Positions 6,233 through 11,099 of a stretch of DNA of 11,416 bases are shown piece by piece. Below the pieces are notes generated by a model. The model was given only the letters and a program-made list of their open reading frames with translations. It had not been told where the DNA came from and ran no database searches. The position numbers were made by a program, and so were the translations under genes. The stretch is from the NCBI GenBank assembly GCA_026770585.1, contig MU646479.1, positions 220,975 through 232,390 of the forward strand, written 5' to 3'. Source of the stretch: Baffinella frigidus (taxonomy: Eukaryota; Cryptophyceae; Cryptomonadales; Baffinellaceae). Position 1 is the first letter of the stretch. Every line of letters starts with the position of its first letter.

Positions 6233-6282
6233 GCAGCACCCTCGCGCGCGCCAGAGGGCGACACGGCAGGCGCGAGCACCTC
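6233..6282 (-). pseudogene. Captured tail fragment of the repeat-protein gene family
   Basis: GACGCAGCACCCTCGCGCGC followed by CAGAGGGCGACACGGCAGGC is the reverse complement of 1120-1170, which encodes the FDVLAPAVSPS/AAREG segment after the frameshift in the first gene. Only about 50 bp of gene sequence is present. A smaller piece (CCCTCGCGCGCGCCAG at 6793-6808, then CACGGCAGGCG at 6950-6960) occurs further on, split by repeat Q. Confidence 0.55.
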
Positions 6283-6359
6283 TCACTCCCACATCACCAT
6301 TAAGAGATGGGGGAACATCTGCGTCTCTCCCGCAGCAGCAGTCTGACACTGCAGCGACA
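6279..6359 (+). repeat. Dispersed repeat P with empty hairpin site
   Basis: CCTCTCACTCCCACATCACC and ATTAAGAGA are followed by TGGGGGAACATCTGCG. The filled copy reads AGAGA-TA-[hairpin]-TA-GGGGGAAATCTGCG. This is an unoccupied site whose TA has become TG (6307-6308), or an ancestral near-target. Confidence 0.6.
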
Positions 6360-6479
6360 TACAGGGGTGCCTCGCTCGTATGAAACGCCCACTCCCCTAG
6401 GACCATCATAGGGTCCTAGGCATGGGCCTACTGTAGGGTCCTGAAGGGGGGGGGGTCTCATGAGCGAGGTATCCCTGTA
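6360..6479. mobile_element. 120-bp TA-flanked hairpin MITE, subfamily B
   Basis: TACAGGGGTGCCTCGCTCGT pairs with TGAGCGAGGTATCCCTGTA. The core has CCTACTGTAGG. Its arms have diverged more than those of the copies at 10027-10770, suggesting greater age. It lies between two GCAGCGACA repeat ends. Confidence 0.7.
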
Positions 6480-6481
6480 CG

Positions 6482-6578
6482 GCGCTGCAGCGACACTTCC
6501 TCTTCCTCTTCTTCTTCATTACTCTCGTCGCAAGTCCTAAGTGTGGCCATTGAGCCTTGAGTTGCGTGATGCAAAGGC
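6482..6578 (+). repeat. Dispersed microsatellite-bearing repeat (copy 3) with TTC/TCC tract
   Basis: It has the same frame as 6119-6212 (GCGCTGCAGCGACAC, ATTACTCTCGTCGCA, CCTTGAGTTGCGTGAT), but the simple tract is TTCCTCTTCCTCTTCTTCTTC instead of TTTA repeats. Confidence 0.6.
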
Positions 6579-6591
6579 CTATGAGCCTTGA

Positions 6592-6660
6592 AAAACGGCC
6601 TTTCTGCAGAACAAGTTCCGGTGTCCGCCTATGGTGGGAGTTAAAATAACCTTAAGGTTC
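6592..6660 (-). repeat. Dispersed repeat R, inverted partial copy
   Basis: On the minus strand it reads AACTCCCACCATAGGCGGAC, ACCGGAACTTGTTCTGCAGA, matching the core of R at 5758-5847 and 10931-11019. No gene is seen in the following ~170 bases up to repeat Q. Confidence 0.6.
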
Positions 6661-6833
6661 TAAAGCGACACAGCACCCTGATTACTGATTACTGAATTTA
6701 TTAAAGAGGTTTCGCCGGTATTGCCTAACCCGTGCCTTAACCAGACTATGATCGGTTCATGTTATACCCCGCTCAGTCTGTCTCCCGACGAGCCCTCGCG
6801 CGCGCCAGCGTTATCGCAGAGGACGAGCCGGCA

Positions 6834-6951
6834 TGTGACCCCGCTTGGGAGGAGAGAGGCCGCGCCGGCCAAGGCCCGACACACAAGCGAGAGAGAACTT
6901 ACCTTCATCAGTCAACCATTGAGGCTCATCACCTGTCCGACCGAGGCTCAC
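6834..6951 (-). repeat. Dispersed repeat Q with about 28 extra bases
   Basis: TGTGACCCCGCTTGGGAGGA and GAGAGGC are followed by a GC-rich insert (about 6862-6889: CGCGCCGGCCAAGGCCCGAC...). Then GAGAGAACTTACCTTCATCA and the normal end follow. The insert contains the palindromic word GCCGGC and is absent from the other three copies. A 149-codon open frame crossing this region (from a TTG at 6721 to 7170) is composed largely of repeat sequence and is not called a gene. Confidence 0.6.
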
Positions 6952-7176
6952 ACGGCAGGCGAAAGCAGAGAGATTGATAATTTATTGCAGAACAACCAGC
7001 GCCAGCGCCGCACATGCTGCGCATTGTGCCACTTACTGTACCCCGTGTCGGCCGCTCATACGAGCATTTTCCGGATGGATTCTAACTCCACCTCCTACGG
7101 GCGCACGCACGTCAAAGCGCGCGGTACAGTCCACACAGCGGACTTCGAAGGGATTTTGAATAACCCCTAAGCGATA

Positions 7177-7264
7177 AGACCTAGGACCCTACGGTAGGCA
7201 ACCCGTAGGGGCATAGGGGGGTTCCTACGGATAAGGTAACTGAAACTCGGGCACTGAGTGCCCG
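7177..7264. other. Orphan MITE core remnant and a perfect small palindrome
   Basis: CCTAGGACCCTACGGTAGGC at 7180-7199 is the central motif of the hairpin MITEs without their ends. The perfect palindrome CGGGCACT-G-AGTGCCCG lies at 7248-7264. Neither part shows coding evidence. Confidence 0.4.
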
Positions 7265-7296
7265 AAAATCCCTGCGTAGCCCTTTGAGTGGATCCC

Positions 7297-7500
7297 CCTT
7301 GAGCGTCGAGGACGACACAGCAGGAGGAAGAACGTCAACAGAAAATTTACTGATCACAAGACCAGCATGACCACATTCTAAGACCCCCTGCGGTTTTTTT
7401 TTGGTGCTGCTAGGGTCTGGGGTTCTCTCACACACTACACGTTGTTATGACCAAGCGCTCCACGTCCTCCCTTGCTGCAGAGCTCGAACGACCACCAGCC
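7297..7500 (-). pseudogene. Decayed tail of the repeat-protein gene copy 2, split by insertions
   Basis: On the minus strand 7490-7453 reads RSSSAAREDVERL, matching WSSSAAREDNEL of the intact units. After about 110 unrelated bases, homology resumes at about 7339-7297 as DVLPPAVSSS, matching DVLAPAVSPS of copy 1. The two parts are in different frames. The 123-bp hairpin at 7503-7625 separates this tail from the intact ORF. A spliced intron is conceivable for the 110-bp gap, but I see no convincing GT/AG pair at the homology edges. Confidence 0.5.
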
Positions 7501-7502
7501 AT

Positions 7503-7625
7503 CCCAAGTGGCTCCAACAGTGCCCTGGAAGGTCTTCGATTTAACCTTGGACCGGGGTCGGATCCGACGCCGATCCAAGGTAAATCGAAAATGCCCCAGC
7601 GCACTGTTTGAGCCACCTCCAAGGG
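7503..7625. mobile_element. 123-bp hairpin element inserted in the repeat-protein gene
   Basis: CCCAAGTGGCTCCAACAGTG pairs with CACTGTTTGAGCCACC and CAAGGG. Inner arms TCGATTTAACCTTGGA and TCCAAGGTAAATCGA flank the centre GGATCC. Copy 1 of the gene (1055-1085) runs straight through the homologous point, so this is an insertion. No target-site duplication is clear, and the ends differ from the CAGGGG and TCCCTTAAG families. It seems to be a third hairpin type. Confidence 0.65.
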
Positions 7626-8312
7626 CTAGTGGGAAGGCGACCCCCTCAGCTGAACGTCGTCGTCCGGAAAACGTCCCTGCAGACTCCGCTGGAAGTGGTC
7701 GGCCGGAAGCGGAACGTCCCTCTTCGTGGCGGGGCTTGCCGCAGGGGAGCTTGCCATGGAGGCGGTGGGGGAGATGCAGTAGGCTGGGTTGTCGAACCAG
7801 AACCGGATGGGAAGTCCCTTGAGCGGACGGTCAGGATCCGAGGAAGGTTCGCAGGGTTGGACTGACGCCATGTCGAGGCAGTAGGATAGGAGGGACTGCC
7901 CCTCCAGGAAGGCGAAGGGGTCTGAAACCGAACGGCGGCGGGGCGGGGCGCCGTCCTGCAGCCAGCTCGATCTTGAGCGTGTCTTGCAAGATGAGGGCTG
8001 GGCGGTAGTCTGGCGCGGCAGCGACGTTGCACACGGTGAGCCTTCGCGCGTGGCAGCGGACGAGGCCGACGACGAGGACGTAAGCACGTCAAAGCTCTCG
8101 GTGTCCTTCCTTGCTGCAGAGCTGGACCAAAGGAGAACCCTCCGCACGTCGTCGGCCGGAAACGGAACATCCATCTTCGGTTCGGAGCTTTTCGCGGGGG
8201 AGACGGTGGGGGAGATGCAGTAGGCTGGGTTGTCGAACCAGAGCCTGACGGGAAGGTCCTTGAGCGGACGGGCAGGATCCGAGGAAAGTTCGCATGCTTG
8301 GGCGGATGCCAT
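7626..8312 (-). CDS. Two-unit WFDNPAYCISPT repeat protein, copy 2 (paralogue of 452-1087)
   Basis: A 228-residue protein of unknown function, paralogous to 452-1087 on the other strand. Unit 1 (residues 1-147) has RPLK at 15-18, WFDNPAYCISPT at 25-36, LWSSSAARKD near 61-70, RRRSVSDPF near 125-133 and GQSLLSYCLD at 138-147. Unit 2 starts at Met148 with MAS, just like the N-terminus, and has WFDNPAYCISPT at 172-183. This pattern suggests tandem duplication of a complete start-containing unit. The start ATG at 8310-8312 is supported by alignment with copy 1. The TAG stop at 7626-7628 abuts a 123-bp hairpin insertion; beyond it the same frame is open to 7428 and regains family similarity. RSVSDP would fit a 14-3-3-type motif, but it is not conserved in copy 1. 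A longer overlapping ORF (7646-8365) in another frame is the shadow reading. Confidence 0.6.
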   Translation of the reverse strand: MASAQACELSSDPARPLKDLPVRLWFDNPAYCISPTVSPAKSSEPKMDVPFPADDVRRVLLWSSSAARKDTESFDVLTSSSSASSAATREGSPCATSLPRQTTAQPSSCKTRSRSSWLQDGAPPRRRSVSDPFAFLEGQSLLSYCLDMASVQPCEPSSDPDRPLKGLPIRFWFDNPAYCISPTASMASSPAASPATKRDVPLPADHFQRSLQGRFPDDDVQLRGSPSH

Positions 8313-8910
8313 CTTGAGGAGAGGACTGGAGGAAAGAAGCGGAGGCCGGAATTATGGAGCTTCATTGGAAAGCTTGGTGGTCAAACAGAAAGAATTCCTC
8401 CCGACCCCCTTATTTAGATGGCCCGATGACCAGATGACTGGCTCTCCTGCAGGGGCATCATCATGTTTCGGATAGACACACCTTTTCACCGGACATGATG
8501 ATCCGGCCCGGTTCGTGTTCCGTACGCGTTCCGTAAAGAAACAGGTCACGACTTCCTGACCAGGTCCTACCGGTACGAAGCACGTTTCTGATTTCTAAAT
8601 GGACAGGTCGTACCGGTAGGACCGGTCTGCGAAGCCGCCGAAGCGGGGGATCTACCGGTATCCATGGGGGCCATAGGTAGTAAAAACCTGTCCTACCATA
8701 GATTCCCCTCTTGTCAAACGGAATGTTTTCGGAGAAGACTCCTTTCATGACCCCCTTATTTAGATTTAGATGGACCCATGATGGTCATGGCTAGGTTTTT
8801 ACTACCTATGGCCCCCATGGATACCGGTAGATTCCCGAGATCCCCCGCTTCGCAGACCGGTCCTACGACCTGTCCAATGCCTGTTCTGCAAAGTTTGCAT
8901 CACGATTTGG
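8313..8910. other. Non-coding flank with partial direct duplication
   Basis: I see no supported gene. GACCCCCTTATTTAGAT occurs at 8403-8419 and again at 8749-8765. A ~50-bp segment at about 8465-8517 (CGGATAGACACACC ... GATGATCCGG) recurs at about 8904-8956 with about three quarters of the bases matching. The two direct repeats have different offsets because the right half of the foldback lies between them. The upstream region of the 8312 gene lies here, but no TATA or initiator element is clear. Confidence 0.4.
8601..8875. mobile_element. Foldback with ~85-bp arms
   Basis: The left arm 8601-8689 starts GGACAGGTCGTACCGGTAGG and the right arm 8793-8875 ends with its inverse CCTACGACCTGTCC. 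Both hold the CCATGGGGGCCATAGGTAGT-type segment. The loop is about 103 bases. Small indels separate the arms (the left arm has a duplicated CGAAGC; the right has an extra TTCCCGA stretch). It is probably a decayed transposon or an inverted duplication; no ends can be defined. Confidence 0.6.
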
Positions 8911-9049
8911 ATGGACACACGTTTGACCGGACACGACGATGATCCGGACCCGTACGTGATAATTTACGTGATTCGTTTACACGGTCCGCACCCGGAGGGG
9001 GAAGTCCCCAAGCTTTTAAAGGCCCAGGGTTTTATGGACTTGTACAGGC

Positions 9050-9059
9050 TATTTATAAG
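9050..9059 (+). promoter_or_regulatory. Possible TATA box
   Basis: TATTTATAAG lies about 125 bases upstream of the ATG at 9183 and fits an eukaryotic TATA element. The position is compatible with a promoter for the 142-codon ORF. A match this short in AT-richer DNA can arise by chance. Confidence 0.2.
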
Positions 9060-9182
9060 CTGGATATACAATCCTTTTAGAGATCTTCACGTCCTGAATT
9101 GCGTCGTTTCCTCTTGATGTTTGGAGCCGTCTATGAGAATATGGGCGCATGATTTTTAGGATTCGAAAAAAAGGTCGTTGCA

Positions 9183-9611
9183 ATGACCAAGAAGACGCGT
9201 TTAAAAAAACACAAAAACACTTTTGCCTCCATTAATAGAAAAAGAGTCAAAACAACTAACTTTTGTGGGGTAAACAGTCCATCAATTCGAAATCCATTTA
9301 TGCAAGCTGAGAAGGTCGATGTGAACAGCACACTATTTAACTATTCTTTTATATCTCCGAGCGGTGAGATGTCGTGGCTGTTCTCATCATCTTGTCTCCG
9401 AGAGGACGTGATGTCTAACGATTTTATCGTTGGCCGTGGAGCCATTGGATTTCTCGGGGATTTCCCCCTCCGGGCGCGGATCTACATGCACAGCCCACAA
9501 CCAGACACGTTCCTCTTGCTTCTCGACGCTGGTTGGCAAACGGGGCCATTTGAGGCATTGCCCCTGATTATCGATGGAACCATGAGGACAGGCGTTTTCG
9601 GGGAATGTTGA
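9183..9611 (+). CDS. Orphan 142-residue hypothetical protein
   Basis: I do not recognise this protein. The N-terminus is strongly basic (KKTRLKKHK at 3-11, NRKRVK at 18-23), which could be a nuclear-localisation or nucleic-acid-binding segment. The rest is mixed hydrophobic with GRGAIGFLGDFPLRARI (about 84-100) and DTFLLLLDAGWQ (about 108-119). The ORF is AT-rich at its start and GC-richer later. It lies alone between the foldback at 8601-8875 and the palindromes at 9641-9812, with no paralogue in the window. It may be a small gene, one exon, or a fragment of a transposon protein. The overlapping minus-strand ORF 9387-9707 is treated as a shadow. Chance cannot be excluded for an ORF of this length. 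Confidence 0.35.
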   Translation: MTKKTRLKKHKNTFASINRKRVKTTNFCGVNSPSIRNPFMQAEKVDVNSTLFNYSFISPSGEMSWLFSSSCLREDVMSNDFIVGRGAIGFLGDFPLRARIYMHSPQPDTFLLLLDAGWQTGPFEALPLIIDGTMRTGVFGEC

Positions 9612-9812
9612 CAAACCCCAATTTTTGGGTTGTTCTACCGGTACGAAGCTTCGTACGAAGGTCCTACGAAGCGTCGTAGGAGCTCGTGACATGATCCGTA
9701 AGACCACTTAGCAGCCACCGGGGGCTTCACGGATACAGTCCATCTAAGCGTACTAGAATATCATCCATTGCCTGGAATCTAACCGGAATTTCACCTTGAA
9801 TTCAAGGTGAAA
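9612..9812. other. Cluster of perfect palindromes
   Basis: AACCCCAATTTTTGGGTT (about 9614-9631) can fold. GTACGAAGCTTCGTAC at 9641-9656 is a perfect 16-bp palindrome. CCTACGAAGCGTCGTAGG at 9663-9680 is a 7-bp stem with a 4-base loop. A perfect 24-bp palindrome with the arm TTTCACCTTGAA lies at 9789-9812. CCACTTAGCAGC at 9704-9715 is inverted at 9825-9836, enclosing the 24-bp palindrome. TACCGGTACGAAGC also occurs at 8569-8582. The first hairpin lies just after the stop of the 9183 ORF. Confidence 0.6.
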
Positions 9813-9971
9813 AGGTCTTCGCTCGCTGCTAAGTGGCATGTTCCATGAGAAACAGGTCACAAGCCTCAAACACGTTTCCACGTTGAAGAGTTGAGAGGAG
9901 CGTTCGCAGCCATCTGAATTTAATTTCGCAGCCAAAGGCGGGCGTCATCTCCAGGACAGTGCTTGATGACG

Positions 9972-10026
9972 TACAGGAGTACCTCGCTCATAAGAACGCG
10001 CCCCCCCCAGGACAACCGTAGGGTCC
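9972..10026. mobile_element. Truncated hairpin MITE, left half
   Basis: TACAGGAGTACCTCGCTCAT, AAGAACGCG, a C-run, then a short core AACCGTAGGGTCC. The right arm is missing, and the next full element begins immediately at 10027. Confidence 0.65.
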
Positions 10027-10147
10027 TACAGGGGTACCTCGCTCATAAGAAACACCCACCCCCCTAGGACCACCACAGGGCCCTAGGCATCGCCCTACTG
10101 TAGGGTCCCAGGGGGGCGCGGTTTCTTATGAGCGAGGTACCCCTGTA
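10027..10147. mobile_element. 121-bp hairpin MITE, subfamily B, copy in array
   Basis: TACAGGGGTACCTCGCTCAT pairs with ATGAGCGAGGTACCCCTGTA without mismatch. The core is CCTAGGCATCGCCC and CCTACTGTAGG. The near-perfect arms imply recent origin or active homogenisation. About 50 bases of a further decayed element (CTTACTGTAGGGTCCTAGG near 10158) follow. Confidence 0.75.
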
Positions 10148-10199
10148 GTCATCGTCTTACTGTAGGGTCCTAGGCGGAGACGGTTGCTTACTTAAAAGG

Positions 10200-10320
10200 T
10201 ACAGGGGTACCTCGCTCATAAGAAACCGCCTTCCCCTAGGACCCTACAGTAGGCCTATGCCTAGGGCCCTAAGGTGGCCCTAGGGGGTGTGGGCGTTTCT
10301 TATGAGCGAGGTACCCCTGT
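10200..10320. mobile_element. 121-bp hairpin MITE, subfamily B, core inverted
   Basis: It has the same ends as 10027-10147, but the asymmetric core reads CCTACAGTAGGCCTATGCC, the reverse orientation. It is followed by CCTGCACCCACGGCGGTC (10324-10341), which recurs at 10555-10572 after another element. Confidence 0.75.
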
Positions 10321-10347
10321 GACCCTGCACCCACGGCGGTCCGGCGG

Positions 10348-10469
10348 TACAGGAGGACGTCGCTCATAAGAAACTGCAACCCACCCTATGACCACCATAT
10401 GGCCCTAGGCATAGGCCTACTGTAGGGTCCTAGGGGGGGGCGGTTTCTTATGAGCGAGGTACCCCTGTA
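10348..10469. mobile_element. 122-bp hairpin MITE, subfamily B
   Basis: The left end TACAGGAGGACGTCGCTCAT is mutated, while the right end ATGAGCGAGGTACCCCTGTA is intact. The core includes CCTACTGTAGG. A right-half element begins directly after it. Confidence 0.7.
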
Positions 10470-10552
10470 GGACCCTACAGCAGGCCTATGCCTACGGCCC
10501 TATGGTGGCCCTAGGGGGGGTGGGCGTTTCTTATGAGCAAGGTACCCCTGTA
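10470..10552. mobile_element. Right-half hairpin MITE joined to the preceding element
   Basis: It starts inside the core with GGACCCTACAGCAGGCC and ends GAGCAAGGTACCCCTGTA. The left arm is missing. The junction CCCCTGTA|GGACCCTACAG is of the same kind as the one at 10770/10771. Confidence 0.65.
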
Positions 10553-10612
10553 CCCCTGCACCCACGGCGGTCTGGCGTTAGGGCAGCAGTTAGCGCCGTG
10601 GGTAGGAGGGGG

Positions 10613-10649
10613 TACAGGGCTACCTCGCCCGCAAGAAAACGCCACCCCC
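10613..10649. mobile_element. Left-end fragment of a hairpin MITE
   Basis: TACAGGGCTACCTCGCCCGC, AAGAAAACGCC, then CCCC, directly followed by the next full element. The spacer before it (10553-10612) holds CCTGCACCCACGGCGGTC and no gene. Confidence 0.55.
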
Positions 10650-10770
10650 TACAGGGGTACCTCGATTACAAGAAAACGCCTCCCCCTAGGACCCTACAGT
10701 AGGCCTATGCCTAGGGCCCTATGGTCGTCCTAGGGGGGTGACGTTTTCTTGTAATCGAGGTACCCCTGTA
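10650..10770. mobile_element. 121-bp hairpin MITE, subfamily C (CTCGATTACAAG arms)
   Basis: The ends are TACAGGGGTACCTCGATTAC and GTAATCGAGGTACCCCTGTA. Where the other copies have GCTCATAAGAAAC, this one has GATTACAAGAAAAC on one arm and the exact inverse on the other. Both arms carry matching changes, so they evolved together. The CCTCGATTA word is even closer to remembered pogo-like ends. Confidence 0.75.
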
Positions 10771-10883
10771 GGACCCTACAGTAGGCCTATGCCTAGCCTA
10801 GGGTCGTATGGTGGTCCAAGGGGGGGGTCTTATGGTGGTCCTAGGGGGGGGGGGCGGTTTCTTATGAGCGAGGTACCCCTGTA
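10771..10883. mobile_element. Right-half hairpin MITE with internal duplication
   Basis: It begins GGACCCTACAGTAGGCC in the core. GTATGGTGGTCC is duplicated as TTATGGTGGTCC with long G-runs, and the element ends ATGAGCGAGGTACCCCTGTA. It is the last member of the array. Confidence 0.65.
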
Positions 10884-10930
10884 GGAGTTGAGGAGTTCCC
10901 CTCAGACCCACGGCGCCGGGCGTTCCCCTC

Positions 10931-11019
10931 CCTTTAGGTCCTTTCGGTTCTTTCAACTCCCAACATAGGCGGACACTGGAACTCATCTGCAGAAAAGCCA
11001 TGCTTCCTTTCGTATCACA
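10931..11019 (+). repeat. Dispersed repeat R, about 89 bp, nearly full copy
   Basis: CCTTTAGGTCCTTTCGGTTC, CAACATAGGCGGACACTGGA, GCCATGCTTCCTTTCG and TATCACA are collinear with 5758-5847. It lies immediately after the hairpin array and a short GC-rich spacer. Confidence 0.65.
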
Positions 11020-11043
11020 CCAGGCCCCAAGAAACTGCCTCAC

Positions 11044-11099
11044 GCTCCATCCTAGATTTGACCCTCTTCAAGCTCCATCGTAGATTTGATCCACTTCGG
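11044..11099 (+). repeat. Two-copy 28-bp tandem repeat
   Basis: GCTCCATCCTAGATTTGACC (to 11071) is followed by GCTCCATCGTAGATTTGATC (11072-11099), each unit being 28 bp. It leads into a perfect 14-bp palindrome GGTCAAATTTGACC at 11119-11132, a word also present at 2944-2955 and, in variant form, in the loops of the 107-bp hairpins. Confidence 0.7.

Larger units (their letters stand above)
5195..6282 (-). repeat. Right arm of the large inverted duplication
   Basis: In reverse complement this follows the left arm 1118-1910: the gene-tail fragment (6233-6282), the TAAA microsatellite (6134-6155), the 121-bp hairpin (5956-6076), repeat Q (5531-5620), the CTACATGTAG segment, and GGTAGTGTGGGTATCTAGGC (5348-5367). 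It is longer than the left arm because repeat P is present twice (5641-5732 and 5925-6132), with a split hairpin between the copies. Confidence 0.75.

Noticed and set aside
6721-7170. 149-codon plus-strand ORF
   Set aside because: It starts with TTG, runs through dispersed repeat Q and a gene-tail fragment, and has no similarity to a protein I know.
7248-7264. Rho-independent terminator-like hairpin
   Set aside because: There is no T-tract after the stem, no gene ends there, and the organism appears eukaryotic.
7646-8365. Minus-strand ORF of 239 codons, longer than the chosen 228-codon ORF
   Set aside because: The other frame shows conservative changes between paralogues and internal units and matching start sites. 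This frame gives a low-complexity Pro/Arg/Ser product with radical changes.
8911-9117. 68-codon plus-strand ORF with a hydrophobic C-terminus
   Set aside because: It is short, starts inside a duplicated segment, and has no family match or supporting context.
9972-10883. CRISPR-like array because of regularly repeated units
   Set aside because: The units are 121-bp hairpin elements with TA ends, half copies and no regular unique spacers, and the DNA appears eukaryotic.
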